From Rahnella aceris (GTDB lineage: Bacteria; Pseudomonadota; Gammaproteobacteria; Enterobacterales; Enterobacteriaceae): 64,000 bases of DNA. Each line of letters starts with the position of its first letter. Positions within the stretch are counted from its first letter, which is position 1. The notes under the pieces are model-generated. The model worked only from the letters and a program-made list of their open reading frames with translations, did no database searches and was not told where the DNA came from. The DNA is taken from NCBI RefSeq assembly GCF_011684115.1, contig NZ_JAADJV010000001.1:2046001-2110000 (forward strand). The letters are read 5' to 3'. The translations under genes were made by a program, and so were the position numbers. This document shows, in pieces, positions 8,966 through 18,810 of this stretch.

Positions 8966-10558
8966 ATGCTGTTCTCCCAGACCGGACTCGCGAAGTATCG
9001 CTACTATCGCATTGCCCTCGCCAGTGCAATGGGGATATGTACGCTGCTTCTGACGCTGGGCATTCGTATCTACGAACAAGCCCAGGTTATCGCCGAAGAT
9101 CAAAAACGGGTGGCTGTTCACACCGTTGAAAAACTGGAAAAATTGCTTGAACCCGCTTCTCCGGCCGGCAAAATTATTCCTTTCGACCAGACACTCGCCT
9201 GTAAGGCACAGCAACCTCTGTTGCAACAAACCGTCGCCCGCATGCAAACATTACGTTCAATCAGTCTCGTCAGCAACGGCACCATTGTTTGTTCAAGCCT
9301 GGTAGGCACGCTGGATCTGAATTTCAATCAAACCTTGCCTTCCTTCGCACAGGGTAAAACCCAACTTGAGTTGCGCGCCTCGAAATGGAGCCGTGTCAAT
9401 ACACCGACGCTGGTTTTATGGCATCCGACCACACCGGATAATCTTAACGGTGAACTGTTTGTCTATAACATCGGGATCTTGTCGAATTTCCTGCTCGAGC
9501 CCCAACCGCCTTATGCCAGCCACATCGTTCTCAACGTCGGACAACAAAATCTCGAATACGGCAAAAATTCAATCATCAACACCAGTGCCCTGCCGCGCGC
9601 CCCTTTGCTGAGCGCCCGATCGGAAAAATATGATTTTGCGGTCTCTATTTATGGTGAAGAAGCCAGCACACTGGCCTGGGAGGAGCTGTTTTCACATCTG
9701 CCGCTGTCGGTTCTGATCAGCCTGCTGACAGCAACAGCCATATATCTGTTCTCCGGCAGTCGCATCAGTCTGGCTTATCCGATCAGCCACGGCATTTCCC
9801 ACCGCGAGTTTAAAGTTTATTGTCAGCCCATTATTAACAGTACGGATGGCCGTTGTATTGGCGTGGAAACACTGATGCGCTGGAAAAACCGCCGGCAGGA
9901 ATGGGTTTCGCCCGATGTGTTTATTCCTCTGGCTGAACAGCACGGCTTAATCATTGCGCTGACACGCTATCTCATTCAGACAGTCGCTGAAAATCTGTCC
10001 GTATTTCCGGCAACGCCGGGTTTTTACGTCAGTATTAATGTTGCAGCACAACACTTTAATAATATGGAAATTGTTGATGACATCCGAAAGCTGTGGCTTC
10101 CGGCGCAGCCGTCAGTTTCTCTCATGCTGGAGCTGACGGAACGGACGCGGTTACAGGAGTTACGTGCTGCTGAGATTTCACAGTTGAAAGAAATGGGTAT
10201 TCTGCTGGCCATTGATGATTTCGGGACGGGTCACAGTTCCCTGAGCTATCTCAAAACCCTTAATCCCGATGTGCTGAAAATCGATCAGGCGTTTACGGCC
10301 TCAATTGGCACCGATGCGATTAACGCCACCGTCACGGATACCATCATCACACTGGCGCAGCGTCTCAATCTAAAGCTGATTGCTGAAGGGGTGGAAACCC
10401 GTGAGCAGGTAGATTATCTGCGCGAACGCAGGGTCGATTCATTGCAGGGCTACTACTTTGCCCGCCCGATGCCTATAGAAGTATTCCCAATCTGGCTGGA
10501 ACGTTATAAAAAAACTACGCAGAACATGGAATTGCAGGATAATACAGATCCGGTCTGA
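8966..10558 (+). CDS. pdeD: CSS-motif/EAL-domain cyclic-di-GMP phosphodiesterase, PdeD-like
   Basis: A 530-residue inner-membrane protein. TM1 lies near residues 15-35, then a periplasmic ~200-residue CSS-type sensor with two cysteines (LACKAQ and TIVCSSLVG), TM2 (LPLSVLISLLTATAIYLFSG) and a cytosolic EAL domain. The EAL signature reads ETL, but the other metal and substrate residues look intact: N in SINVAA, E in LELTER, AIDDFGTG, LKID, IAEGVET and QGYYFARP. Activity is therefore expected, hydrolysing c-di-GMP to pGpG. Neighbours sdaA and yoaE are as for E. coli pdeD (yoaD). The start at 8966 is supported by AAAGGA upstream; a TTG 39 nt earlier is less likely. Confidence 0.88.
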   Translation: MLFSQTGLAKYRYYRIALASAMGICTLLLTLGIRIYEQAQVIAEDQKRVAVHTVEKLEKLLEPASPAGKIIPFDQTLACKAQQPLLQQTVARMQTLRSISLVSNGTIVCSSLVGTLDLNFNQTLPSFAQGKTQLELRASKWSRVNTPTLVLWHPTTPDNLNGELFVYNIGILSNFLLEPQPPYASHIVLNVGQQNLEYGKNSIINTSALPRAPLLSARSEKYDFAVSIYGEEASTLAWEELFSHLPLSVLISLLTATAIYLFSGSRISLAYPISHGISHREFKVYCQPIINSTDGRCIGVETLMRWKNRRQEWVSPDVFIPLAEQHGLIIALTRYLIQTVAENLSVFPATPGFYVSINVAAQHFNNMEIVDDIRKLWLPAQPSVSLMLELTERTRLQELRAAEISQLKEMGILLAIDDFGTGHSSLSYLKTLNPDVLKIDQAFTASIGTDAINATVTDTIITLAQRLNLKLIAEGVETREQVDYLRERRVDSLQGYYFARPMPIEVFPIWLERYKKTTQNMELQDNTDPV

Positions 10559-10585
10559 AGGTGAGAACCCGTTTTCCCCGACCAT

Positions 10586-10613
10586 AAAAAACGGCGACCT
10601 GAGTCGCCGTTTT
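10586..10613. terminator. Bidirectional terminator between pdeD and yoaE
   Basis: ACGGCGAC (10591-10598) and GTCGCCGT (10603-10610) form an 8-bp stem with a CTGA loop, flanked by an A-run on the left and TTT on the right. The converging genes end on either side. Confidence 0.85.
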
Positions 10614-10634
10614 ACATCCCGAAATAAAGCCCCG

Positions 10635-12194
10635 TTACTGGTCTTCATCCCATTTGTCTTCTGATTTCAGCCGCGTAATACGCACGCGTTCGATACGGTA
10701 TTCCGACACGTCAAGAATTTCAAAGTGCAGCGACGCCATTTCGATCACTTCACCCACGACCGGCATTTGTCCTGATTTCGACAGCAGCAGCCCGGCAAGA
10801 GAAGCAAAATCGTCGTCAGCATTCACCAGCGTTTTGACGTCCAGAATTTGCTGCAACAGATGCAAATCGGTTCCGCCTTTAGCAATCCAGCTATCACCGT
10901 CAGTCACGACGTCCGGCGTTTCATCTTCGTCCGGGAATTCACCCGCGATGGCCTCCAGCACATCCAGCGGCGTCACCAGCCCCTGAATCACACCAAACTC
11001 ATTGCTGACCATCACCAGACGACCTTTGGCTTTACGCAGAACGGCCAACAAGTTGATGACGTCCATGGTTTCCGGCACCACAATCGGCGGCGTTTTTTCC
11101 GCGAACGCGACAATGCTTTCACCGTTTTCCAGCGCCACCAGCAGATCTTTCGCACGCACCACACCGATAACATCATCCAGTGAATAACGGCAAATCGGGA
11201 ACAGGCTGTGCGGCGTATCGAGAAGCTGACTGCGGATTTCATCCGGTGACTTTTCACAGTCTACCCAGGAAATCTCGGTGCGTGGCGTCATGATGCTGCG
11301 CAGGGAGCGTGACGCCAGCGTCAGCACGCCGGTGATCATGTGACGTTCTTCTTCCGCAAAGGTTTCACCGGCTGGCAATACATCGCCAGCGGGCTCATCT
11401 TCATGCTCATTCTGGCGTTTCCCGCCCATCAGTCGCTGAATAGCTTCCGCTGTACGTTCACGCATCGGACGGCTGGACTGGCTTTTCAGGAAGTTGCGGC
11501 GCGCAATCTGATTGAACAATTCAATCAGGATAGAGAAACCAATCGCGGCGTACAGGTAACCTTTCGGAATGTGGAACCCGAAGCCTTCAGCAATCAGACT
11601 CAGACCAATCATTAGCAGGAAGCTGAGGCATAGCACCACGACGGTTGGATGATTGTTTACGAAACGGGTCAGCGATTTCGATGCCAGCAGCATCACGCCC
11701 ATGGCAATAATCACTGCAGTCATCATGACGGCCAGGTTATTCACCATACCGACGGCGGTTATCACCGCATCCAGCGAGAAGACCGCGTCCAGCACAACAA
11801 TCTGCGCCACCACAGCCCAGAAGCTGGCATAGCCGCGATTCGTTGTTCCATGCTCGTCATGCCCTTCCAGCCGCTCATGCAGCTCTGTGGTGGCTTTGAA
11901 TAGCAGGAATATCCCCCCGACTAACAAAATCAGATCACGGCCGGAGAAACTGAACTGCGCAATACTGAACAGCGGCGTGGTCAGTTTCACCATCCACGAA
12001 ATCAGTGACAGCAAACCTAAACGCATGATCAGCGCCAGCGAGAGGCCGATGATACGGGCTTTATCACGCTGCTTCGGTGGCAGTTTATCGGCAAGAATGG
12101 CAATAAAAACAAGGTTGTCGATACCCAGAACAATTTCAAGCACGACAAGCGTCAGCAAACCGACCCAAATTGAAGGGTCCATCAAAAATTCCAT
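10635..12194 (-). CDS. yoaE: TerC-family membrane protein with CBS and CorC domains
   Basis: A 519-residue protein: an N-terminal TerC integral-membrane domain of about seven helices (residues ~10-240, with [21 protein letters not shown] and [15 protein letters not shown] carrying the membrane-buried Asp residues), a pair of CBS domains (~300-425), and a CorC/HlyC transporter-associated domain (~435-515). TerC proteins are linked to metal export; YoaE itself has no firmly established substrate. It is divergent from manX as in E. coli, with GGAG before the ATG. Confidence 0.93.
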   Translation of the reverse strand: MEFLMDPSIWVGLLTLVVLEIVLGIDNLVFIAILADKLPPKQRDKARIIGLSLALIMRLGLLSLISWMVKLTTPLFSIAQFSFSGRDLILLVGGIFLLFKATTELHERLEGHDEHGTTNRGYASFWAVVAQIVVLDAVFSLDAVITAVGMVNNLAVMMTAVIIAMGVMLLASKSLTRFVNNHPTVVVLCLSFLLMIGLSLIAEGFGFHIPKGYLYAAIGFSILIELFNQIARRNFLKSQSSRPMRERTAEAIQRLMGGKRQNEHEDEPAGDVLPAGETFAEEERHMITGVLTLASRSLRSIMTPRTEISWVDCEKSPDEIRSQLLDTPHSLFPICRYSLDDVIGVVRAKDLLVALENGESIVAFAEKTPPIVVPETMDVINLLAVLRKAKGRLVMVSNEFGVIQGLVTPLDVLEAIAGEFPDEDETPDVVTDGDSWIAKGGTDLHLLQQILDVKTLVNADDDFASLAGLLLSKSGQMPVVGEVIEMASLHFEILDVSEYRIERVRITRLKSEDKWDEDQ

Positions 12195-12785
12195 GTCAGA
12201 CTCCGCAATGAGTTAAAGAAAAAAGACGCACAAAAACACCACACCCCAGGCTGTCAGATGACCGTCCGGAAGTATTGGCTGCAGAAATAGCAGATGAAAG
12301 CGGTTTCAGTGCGGCTGAAATCAGGCCCATTGGGGCAGATTTGCCGGTAAGAATGAGGTGAAAAAGCGAAGAATAGTGACGTCGGTGACAGTCCATAGGG
12401 AGGGCTGAGGCCCGGTACTCCTGTTCAATTATTCGGAAAATCACTTTATCAGGAATGATTATTTGAAGAAAGAGTGATCTTTTACCTTCAGCATCAGTTT
12501 GTAACATCTATGCTGTTTTAATGTGCGATGTGAAACCGTATTCACAATACGTCGTTCAATAACGGACAGTCGTCACAAAAATTATTTTTTCGCACACTAA
12601 AATAAATCACGTCGCACAACCCGTTGAGGTTCTGCCATTTATAGTTTTGCAGTCTTATCAGAAATTAAGGACAGTCAGGACGCACGGAATGCCCCGTCCG
12701 CCTCAGGAATAAAAACGGGCGGATATCATCAGCACCATTACTTATGTGCATAACTCTTTCCCAGAGTTAACAGAGGAGGTAGCGA
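12195..12785. other. yoaE-manX divergent intergenic region
   Basis: About 590 bp with no ORF I would accept. It must contain both promoters. Besides the AT-rich palindrome annotated separately, I see a TGTGA/TCACA pair with 8-nt rather than 6-nt spacing at 12529-12546, and the strong manX SD GAGGAGGT just before 12786. I found no yybP-ykoY (manganese riboswitch) core in front of yoaE. Confidence 0.5.
12581..12607. promoter_or_regulatory. Mlc/NagC-like palindrome upstream of manX
   Basis: ATTATTTT (12581-12588) and AAAATAAAT (12599-12607) form an AT-rich dyad spaced by 10 nt, about 190 bp before the manX start. E. coli manXYZ is controlled by Mlc and CRP, and Mlc sites have TTATTT/AAATAA-type ends. 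Similarity is by eye only, so the regulator is inferred. Confidence 0.4.
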
Positions 12786-13748
12786 GTGAGTATTGCTATT
12801 ATCATCGGCACGCACGGGTCAGCAGCTGAGCAATTGCTGAAAACAGCGGAAATGATTTTAGGTGAACAGGATAATGTCGCCTTTATTGATTTCGTTCCCG
12901 GCGAAAACGCCGAAACCCTGATCGAAAAGTACACGGCTAAGTTGGGTGGTTTAGACACCAGCAGCGGCGTCCTTTTCCTGGTCGACACCTGGGGTGGCAG
13001 CCCGTTCAATGCCGCCAGCCGTATTGTTGTCGATAAGGAAAATTACGAAGTTGTCACCGGTGTTAACATCCCGATGCTGGCAGAGACTTTCATGGCCCGT
13101 GATGACAACCCTGCTTTCGCAGAACTGGTTGCCATTGCAGTTGAGACGGGTCGTATCGGCGTAAAAGCGCTGAAAACCCCTGAACCTGCCGCTCAAGCCC
13201 CTGCCGCCGCCCCTGCGCCAAAAGCAGCCGCCCCGGCGAAACCTGCCGGTCCGAACGACCATATGAAGATCGGCCTTGCCCGAATCGATGACCGTTTGAT
13301 CCATGGCCAGGTAGCGACCCGCTGGACCAAAGAAACCAACGTGACACGCATTATTGTTGTCAGCGACGAAGTGGCTGCCGATACCGTGCGTAAAACGTTG
13401 CTGACTCAGGTTGCTCCTCCTGGTGTTACCGCACACGTTGTTGACGTTGCGAAAGCCATTCGTGTCTGGGATAACCCAAAATACGCGGGCGATCGCGTCA
13501 TGTTCCTGTTCACTAACCCGACAGATGTTCTGCGTCTGGTTGAGGGTGGCGTGAAAATCACCTCCGTAAACATTGGTGGTATGGCTTTCCGCCAGGGTAA
13601 AACTCAGGTGAATAACGCCGTGTCTGTCGATGAAAAAGATATCGAAGCATTCAGGAAACTGAATGAAAAAGGTATCGAACTTGAAGTGCGTAAAGTCTCT
13701 ACTGACTCACGCCTCAAGATGATGGATCTCATTAATAAAATGAATTAA
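12786..13748 (+). CDS. manX: PTS mannose-family transporter, IIAB subunit
   Basis: A 320-residue cytosolic EIIAB-Man. The IIA domain (1-~130) has the phosphohistidine in IIGTHGSAAEQLL (His10). An Ala/Pro-rich linker (about residues 133-158) follows, then the IIB domain with its phosphohistidine in DDRLIHGQVATRW. It passes phosphate from HPr to mannose, glucose or amino sugars entering through ManYZ. GTG start at 12786 behind a strong GAGGAGGT. It is followed by manY after 90 bp. Confidence 0.96.
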   Translation: MSIAIIIGTHGSAAEQLLKTAEMILGEQDNVAFIDFVPGENAETLIEKYTAKLGGLDTSSGVLFLVDTWGGSPFNAASRIVVDKENYEVVTGVNIPMLAETFMARDDNPAFAELVAIAVETGRIGVKALKTPEPAAQAPAAAPAPKAAAPAKPAGPNDHMKIGLARIDDRLIHGQVATRWTKETNVTRIIVVSDEVAADTVRKTLLTQVAPPGVTAHVVDVAKAIRVWDNPKYAGDRVMFLFTNPTDVLRLVEGGVKITSVNIGGMAFRQGKTQVNNAVSVDEKDIEAFRKLNEKGIELEVRKVSTDSRLKMMDLINKMN

Positions 13749-13838
13749 TAAGCGCGCCGTTGTTGGCAGATTCCCTCAACGTTATCTGTCTGGTGTGCCT
13801 GTTTATACTCAGCGTCCTTTGGTCATAGGAGAAGTGCA

Positions 13839-14636
13839 ATGGAGATCACCACACTACAAATTGTGCTGATATTTATTGTCGCATGTATTGCCGGGATGGG
13901 TTCGATCCTGGATGAATTTCAGTTTCACCGTCCGTTAGTCGCCTGTACTTTGATCGGTTTTGTTCTTGGTGATGTAAAAACCGGGATCATCATCGGGGGT
14001 ACTCTGGAAATGATCGCGCTTGGCTGGATGAACATCGGTGCTGCTGTTGCGCCAGATGCTGCCCTCGCCTCTATCATTTCTACCATTCTGGTTATCGCAG
14101 GCGGTCAGTCTGTCGGTGCCGGTATCGCACTGGCGATACCGCTGGCAGCAGCAGGTCAGGTATTAACCATCATCGTTCGTACCATCACCGTCGCCTTCCA
14201 GCACGCAGCGGATAAAGCGGCTGAAAAAGGGAATCTGAGCGCGATTAGCTGGATCCACGTTTCAGCGTTGATCCTGCAGGCAATGCGTATTGCCATCCCT
14301 GCTGTGATTGTTGCTGTGTCTGTGGGTACTGCTATTGTTCATGACTTACTGGCTTCAATCCCTGAAGTGGTTACCAACGGTCTGAACATCGCTGGTGGTA
14401 TGATCGTCGTCGTGGGTTACGCCATGGTCATCAACATGATGCGTGCTGGCTACCTGATGCCGTTCTTCTACCTCGGTTTCGTTACTGCTGCATTCACCAA
14501 CTTCAACCTGGTTGCACTGGGTGTGATTGGTGTGGTGATGGCTGTTCTTTACATCCAGTTGAGCCCGAAATACAACAAGTCTGCGCAAGCGGCGGCTGCA
14601 CCGGGTGTTAACGATCTCGACAACGAATTGGATTAA
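13839..14636 (+). CDS. manY: PTS mannose-family transporter, IIC subunit
   Basis: A 265-residue integral membrane EIIC-Man with many hydrophobic helices. Signatures: GMGSILDEFQFHRPLVACTLIG near the N terminus and GGTLEMIALGWMNIGAAVAPDAALAS. With ManZ it forms the sugar channel that is also the entry point of some bacteriocins and of lambda DNA in E. coli. ManY and manZ are almost contiguous and probably translationally linked. Confidence 0.96.
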   Translation: MEITTLQIVLIFIVACIAGMGSILDEFQFHRPLVACTLIGFVLGDVKTGIIIGGTLEMIALGWMNIGAAVAPDAALASIISTILVIAGGQSVGAGIALAIPLAAAGQVLTIIVRTITVAFQHAADKAAEKGNLSAISWIHVSALILQAMRIAIPAVIVAVSVGTAIVHDLLASIPEVVTNGLNIAGGMIVVVGYAMVINMMRAGYLMPFFYLGFVTAAFTNFNLVALGVIGVVMAVLYIQLSPKYNKSAQAAAAPGVNDLDNELD

Positions 14637-14647
14637 GGGTGAAGGAC

Positions 14648-15490
14648 ATGGTTGATCAAACTGCAGTTAAAAAACTCACGGCCAGCGATATTCGCGGTGT
14701 GTTTATACGCTCCAACCTTTTCCAGGGGTCATGGAACTTCGAACGTATGCAGGCTCTGGGCTTCTGCTTCTGTATGGTGCCTGCAATCCGTCGTCTCTAC
14801 CCTGAAAATAACGACGATCGCAAAGCGGCTATCAAACGCCACCTGGAATTCTTTAATACCCATCCTTACGTTGCGGCTCCGGTTCTGGGTGTGACGCTGG
14901 CGATGGAAGAACAGCGTGCCAATGGCGCACCTATCGACGACGCAGCCATCAACGGCCTGAAAGTCGGTCTGATGGGGCCTCTGGCCGGTGTGGGTGACCC
15001 GATCTTCTGGGGTACTGTGCGTCCGGTGTTTGCTGCATTGGGTGCGGGTATTGCGATGACCGGCAGCTTGCTGGGTCCGTTGCTGTTCTTTGTTCTGTTT
15101 AACCTTGTACGCCTGCTGACCCGCTACTACGGCGTGTCTTATGGCTACAAAAAAGGTGTCGATATCGTTAACGATATGGGCGGCGGCTTCCTGCAAAAAC
15201 TGACCGAGGGGGCGTCAATTCTCGGCCTCTTTGTCATGGGGGCCCTGGTTAACAAGTGGACACACGTTAACATTCCGCTAGTCGTGTCGAAAATCACCGA
15301 CCAGACGGGCCATACCACCGTCACGACTGTCCAGACTATTCTGGACCAGCTGATGCCGGGTCTGGTGCCATTACTGCTGACCTTCGGTTGTATGTGGCTA
15401 TTGCGGAAGAAAGTGAATGCGTTGTGGATCATCGTTGGCTTCTTCGCCATCGGTATCTTCGGTTACTGGATTGGCCTGCTAGGTCTCTGA
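14648..15490 (+). CDS. manZ: PTS mannose-family transporter, IID subunit
   Basis: A 280-residue EIID-Man. Clear family blocks: LTASDIRGVFIRSNLFQGSWNFERMQ, RRHLEFFN-type helix, LMGPLAGVGDPIFWGT and LGAGIAMTGSLLGPL, with a hydrophobic C terminus ending GLLGL. I place the start at the ATG at 14648 (MVDQTAV), matching the E. coli MVDTTQ start and giving AAGGG good spacing; a GTG at 14639 would add three residues. The operon ends at a strong terminator 10 bp after the stop. Confidence 0.95.
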   Translation: MVDQTAVKKLTASDIRGVFIRSNLFQGSWNFERMQALGFCFCMVPAIRRLYPENNDDRKAAIKRHLEFFNTHPYVAAPVLGVTLAMEEQRANGAPIDDAAINGLKVGLMGPLAGVGDPIFWGTVRPVFAALGAGIAMTGSLLGPLLFFVLFNLVRLLTRYYGVSYGYKKGVDIVNDMGGGFLQKLTEGASILGLFVMGALVNKWTHVNIPLVVSKITDQTGHTTVTTVQTILDQLMPGLVPLLLTFGCMWLLRKKVNALWIIVGFFAIGIFGYWIGLLGL

Positions 15491-15500
15491 TAACCTTCAA

Positions 15501-15529
15501 AGCCGGGGAAATCTTTCCCCGGCTTTTTT
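15501..15529 (+). terminator. manXYZ terminator
   Basis: AGCCGGGGAAA pairs with TTTCCCCGGCT, followed by six T. A textbook rho-independent terminator. Confidence 0.92.
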
Positions 15530-15596
15530 GTTTCTGCTATTGATCTCTTTGTCATTTTTACTTTGCTTTGCCTGATGGCTGTTAGCTGGAGTTTTC

Positions 15597-16055
15597 ATGT
15601 CTGTAACCGATATCGTCCTCGCCCTTTTCACTCTCCTGTTGCTTGCCTACGCCATCTATGACGAATTCATCATGGGTACACGCAAGGGTAAAACTCGCCT
15701 GCGGGTCAACCTGCGCCGCCGTAACAGACTCGATTCGATTATCTTTATCGGTCTTCTGGCTATTCTTCTTTATAATAATATCCATGCGAATGGCACCGTT
15801 ATTACCAATTATTTACTGATCGGCCTGGGGCTGATTGCTTTTTATCTCTCTTTTATTCGCTGGCCAAAAATGCTCTTCAAAGAGGAGGGTTTTTATTTCG
15901 CCAACACTTTCATCACCTACGATCGGATCCGCAGTATGAATCTTTCTGAAGACGGTATCCTGGTATTTGAATTAGAACAGAAAAAGTTATTAATTCGCGT
16001 AAACGAACTGGATGATCTTGAAAGAATATATAAAATTATGGTTAATAATCAATAG
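15597..16055 (+). CDS. yobD: YobD family (DUF986) membrane protein
   Basis: A 152-residue inner-membrane protein. An N-terminal helix ([19 protein letters not shown]), a second ([16 protein letters not shown]) and a third ([16 protein letters not shown]) precede a cytosolic C-terminal part with [20 protein letters not shown] and [11 protein letters not shown]. The order manXYZ-yobD-mntP is that of E. coli. No function is established. Confidence 0.92.
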   Translation: MSVTDIVLALFTLLLLAYAIYDEFIMGTRKGKTRLRVNLRRRNRLDSIIFIGLLAILLYNNIHANGTVITNYLLIGLGLIAFYLSFIRWPKMLFKEEGFYFANTFITYDRIRSMNLSEDGILVFELEQKKLLIRVNELDDLERIYKIMVNNQ

Positions 16056-16265
16056 CTTGAATTTAGACCATGAGTTATCAGTTATAGCATAGTGCATATT
16101 TCCCAGGATTTAAGTTAACCTTACAGATAACAATGTTGATAAATACCTTGTCAATAATATTGTTATTCCCCAACATACGGCATTATTTAAAACCCCATTT
16201 TATTTGGTGTTGTCCCGAATAAAAATAGTGTGGTAAGGTTGCGCCGTTATTTGGGGGCTATTCTC
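16056..16265 (+). other. mntP leader region
   Basis: No ORF. I looked for the yybP-ykoY manganese riboswitch known in front of E. coli mntP and did not find its conserved GGGGAGUAG-type core. There is an AT-rich imperfect dyad at 16129-16164 (AACAAT near the left, ATTGTT at the right) that could be an operator. A G-run at 16253-16257 serves as the SD of mntP. Confidence 0.4.
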
Positions 16266-16838
16266 GTGAACTTATCCGCTACGCTTATTCTTGCATTTGG
16301 CATGTCCATGGACGCCTTCGCCGCATCAATTGGCAAAGGCGCCAGCCTTCATCGTCCTTGCTTTCGCGAGGCCTTCCGCACGGGTTTTATTTTCGGTGTC
16401 ATAGAAGCCATAACGCCACTGATTGGCTGGTATATGGGCTTATTTGCCAGCCAGTACATCATGCAGTGGAGCCAGTGGGTCGCGTTTACCCTGCTGTGTA
16501 TTCTGGGCACACGCATGATCATCGAAGGGCTAAAAAATAAGCCGGAAGATAACCTGACAACGGCAACCCGTCACGGGTTCTGGATCCTGGCTGCAACGGC
16601 TATCGGCACCAGTCTGGATGCTCTGGCGATCGGCGTCGGTTTAGCTTTTCTTGAAGTGAACATCATCCTTACCGCGCTGCTCATCGGTATGGCGACCATG
16701 GTGATGTCAACGCTCGGGATAATGGTCGGGCGTTTTATCGGCCCGCTGTTAGGCAAATGGGCCGAAGTTTTAGGAGGTGCGGTTCTGATAGGAATTGGGT
16801 CGAGCATCCTGCTGGAGCATCTGGGTTATTTACGCTGA
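16266..16838 (+). CDS. mntP: Manganese exporter MntP
   Basis: A 190-residue six-helix membrane protein of the MntP/YebN family. It has two similar halves, each with an acidic motif in the membrane: [16 protein letters not shown] near the N terminus and [18 protein letters not shown] in the second half. It exports Mn2+ from the cytosol. The GTG start at 16266 (MNLSATL) aligns with E. coli MNITATV; the ORF extends upstream but without homology. Its 3' end overlaps the convergent rlmA by 9 bp. Confidence 0.94.
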   Translation: MNLSATLILAFGMSMDAFAASIGKGASLHRPCFREAFRTGFIFGVIEAITPLIGWYMGLFASQYIMQWSQWVAFTLLCILGTRMIIEGLKNKPEDNLTTATRHGFWILAATAIGTSLDALAIGVGLAFLEVNIILTALLIGMATMVMSTLGIMVGRFIGPLLGKWAEVLGGAVLIGIGSSILLEHLGYLR

Positions 16839-17651
16839 CGCACGCTGATGTATCCTGATGAGGAAGTCTGTCTCGCATTCAAAGGCTGTCTGAGCCTTTA
16901 AGTTGGCCATCACTTCTTCTGTCGCACGCCATGCAAATGGCGTCATCTGCAATAAATCAAACGCCTGCTCTCCGGAAAGCATCATGTCATAGGCGAGCGC
17001 TTCCGTACTTATCCGGTCAAAACCTTCCAGCTGCTCATCGAGATCAGCATGCAGTTGTACATCCTGGTATATCAACCCTTTCAGCTGATATAAATGACGT
17101 GGTCCCGGTGCCACCGTAACCACCAGGCCGCCCGGTTTTATCGCCCGGTACAATTCCTGCGCCTTACAGGGTGCATAAATACGAATGACCGCATCCAGTG
17201 AACCCTCAGCAAAAGGTAAGCGATGGCTGGAAGCCACACAAAATGACACATCGCGATAACGTTTGGATGCATAACGGATGGCCACTTTCGAGACATCCAG
17301 CCCAAACACTTTCAGCGCACGTTTTTGTGTGAGCCTCTCAGCGAATGCGGCGGTGTAGTACCCTTCCCCGCAGCCAATATCCAGCAATGTGTCCGCCGTT
17401 TGCGCGATGACGTCGTCCAGAATATCTGTCAGACGGTCACGCAAAGGCTGGTAATGGCCTGCATCAAGAAAAGCACGACGCGATATCATCATTTCCGGGC
17501 TGTCACCCGGCTGCTTTGAGCGTTTGTGCTGTACGGGCATCAGATTGACATACCCCTCTTTCGCGTTATCAAACTGATGGTTGGCGGGACAACACCATTG
17601 CTGACCGGCCAGCGTAAGCGGCTGGAAACAAAGCGGGCACTGATAAGTCAT
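16830..17651 (-). CDS. rlmA: 23S rRNA (guanine-745-N1)-methyltransferase
   Basis: A 273-residue SAM-dependent methyltransferase for G745 of 23S rRNA. The N-terminal zinc-binding module is visible (CPLCFQPL, then [18 protein letters not shown]), followed by the SAM motif [12 protein letters not shown] and the [11 protein letters not shown] region. I start at MTYQCPL (17651); the upstream 34 residues of the open frame have no family match. Convergent overlap of 9 bp with mntP. Confidence 0.95.
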   Translation of the reverse strand: MTYQCPLCFQPLTLAGQQWCCPANHQFDNAKEGYVNLMPVQHKRSKQPGDSPEMMISRRAFLDAGHYQPLRDRLTDILDDVIAQTADTLLDIGCGEGYYTAAFAERLTQKRALKVFGLDVSKVAIRYASKRYRDVSFCVASSHRLPFAEGSLDAVIRIYAPCKAQELYRAIKPGGLVVTVAPGPRHLYQLKGLIYQDVQLHADLDEQLEGFDRISTEALAYDMMLSGEQAFDLLQMTPFAWRATEEVMANLKAQTAFECETDFLIRIHQRASA

Positions 17652-17798
17652 GCGGAAAACCTGCAAGAAAAGTCTGAGGGGGCGAAAATTCGCAATAGTG
17701 TTAAGTCTAAAGAAGGTGCTCAGGGGTTGCAACTGCTGGAAAATCCCGCTCAAAGGCGGCTACACTGGTTGCATCACATTTCTCTAACGAGACACAAG

Positions 17799-18500
17799 AT
17801 GAGTGACCACTCAGCTTTACTCAGTCAAATCCCCGGTATTGTGCATGGCTTCGGCGATAAACAGGCGTTGCTGCCTGAACATCTGCAAAGCTATGAAGCG
17901 ACCTGTCCCGGAAAAAAACAGGTACACGGCACACGGATTGTCGATGTGACAGTCGCAGGCCAGGAATGCGGTGAGGCGGATGGCTTCATCACCGCTATGC
18001 CGGGCATTCTTCTTGCCGTTTTCACTGCAGACTGCTTACCGGTAATTTTCTGTCGCAAAGATGGCAGAGAAGTTGCGGCAGTGCACGCAGGCTGGCGCGG
18101 GCTGATTGACGGCATTCTGGAGCAAATGGCACAGCGGATTAATCAGTCGGGTGATACTTCTGACTGGTTTGTGTCTGTCGGCCCGTCCGCAGGAGCCTGC
18201 TGTTATGAAGTCAGTCAGGAACTGATTGATACTTTTCTGCAACGTCTCGATTTACCCCCTGCACTCATCTCACCAAGCCACCGCCATCTTGATCTGGTTG
18301 CCATTGCTGAAGCCAAATTGCGGGCGTTAGGATTTGCAGGCGTTGATCGCGCAGGCCGTTGCACGATTTGCTCGCCCGATGCAGCCGGAACCGGATTCAG
18401 GTACACGAGTTTTCGCCGTAACAGCCATCAGCGGGCGCAGGACCCGACACACCCGGGTATCAGCGGACGTAACCAGCAATCAGGGATCATGATCCTCTGA
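17799..18500 (+). CDS. Laccase-domain (PgeF/YfiH-like) protein, probable second paralogue
   Basis: A 233-residue protein of the multicopper-polyphenol-oxidase/PgeF superfamily. The expected metal-ligand motifs are present: KQVHGTRIV, TADCLPVIF and AAVHAGWRG, plus GPSAGACCYEV and the C-terminal region with CTICS. Family members include PgeF, which removes mis-incorporated L-Ser from peptidoglycan precursors, and purine nucleoside phosphorylases; which activity applies is unknown. E. coli yfiH sits beside rluD, so this copy next to rlmA is likely a paralogue. The start is the ATG at 17799 (MSDHSALL); the frame continues upstream over rlmA but without family similarity. The SD is weak. Confidence 0.8.
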   Translation: MSDHSALLSQIPGIVHGFGDKQALLPEHLQSYEATCPGKKQVHGTRIVDVTVAGQECGEADGFITAMPGILLAVFTADCLPVIFCRKDGREVAAVHAGWRGLIDGILEQMAQRINQSGDTSDWFVSVGPSAGACCYEVSQELIDTFLQRLDLPPALISPSHRHLDLVAIAEAKLRALGFAGVDRAGRCTICSPDAAGTGFRYTSFRRNSHQRAQDPTHPGISGRNQQSGIMIL

Positions 18501-18517
18501 GCCTGAACGGCTGACAC

Positions 18518-18545
18518 AAAAAAACCCGCCTTGGCGGGTTTTTTT
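18518..18545. terminator. Bidirectional terminator between laccase-domain gene and cspC
   Basis: AACCCGCC and GGCGGGTT form a stem with a TT loop, flanked by a seven-A run on the left and a seven-T run on the right. It can terminate both converging genes. Confidence 0.9.
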
Positions 18546-18559
18546 ACAGCTAACGCTGC

Positions 18560-18769
18560 TTAGATTGCAGTTACGTTAACTGCTGACGGGCCTTTCTGGC
18601 CGTCTTGGATTTCGAACTCTACGTTCTGGCCTTCAGCCAGAGTTTTGAAGCCGTTACCCTGGATTGCAGAGAAGTGTACGAACACATCTTTGCTGCCGTC
18701 AGCAGGAGTAATGAAACCGAAACCTTTAGACTCGTTGAACCACTTAACTTGACCTTTGATCTTTGCCAT
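18560..18769 (-). CDS. cspC: Cold-shock-like protein CspC
   Basis: A 69-residue single OB-fold cold shock domain with RNP1 (KGFGFITP) and RNP2 (VFVHF). The sequence is practically that of E. coli CspC, differing at about one position near the C terminus (PSAV for PAAV). CspC binds single-stranded RNA, acts as an antiterminator and influences stability of stress transcripts; in E. coli it is expressed without cold shock. It lies 41 bp downstream of yobF in what looks like one transcript. Confidence 0.97.
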   Translation of the reverse strand: MAKIKGQVKWFNESKGFGFITPADGSKDVFVHFSAIQGNGFKTLAEGQNVEFEIQDGQKGPSAVNVTAI

Positions 18770-18810
18770 CTTGAGTATTTCCTTTGGATTGTTTAAACCG
18801 CCCAGCGGCG

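Noticed and set aside
12196-12507. 103-codon ORF upstream of yoaE on the minus strand
   Set aside because: It runs into the yoaE SD region, has no similarity I recognise, and lies in the promoter region.
12529-12546. TGTGA and TCACA facing each other upstream of manX, as a CRP site
   Set aside because: The spacer is 8 nt; a CRP site needs 6. Kept only as a remark in the intergenic entry.
16056-16265. Manganese (yybP-ykoY) riboswitch before mntP
   Set aside because: Known in E. coli, but its conserved core was not found in this leader.
17526-17798. N-terminal extension of the laccase-domain protein
   Set aside because: It overlaps rlmA on the other strand and has no family similarity.
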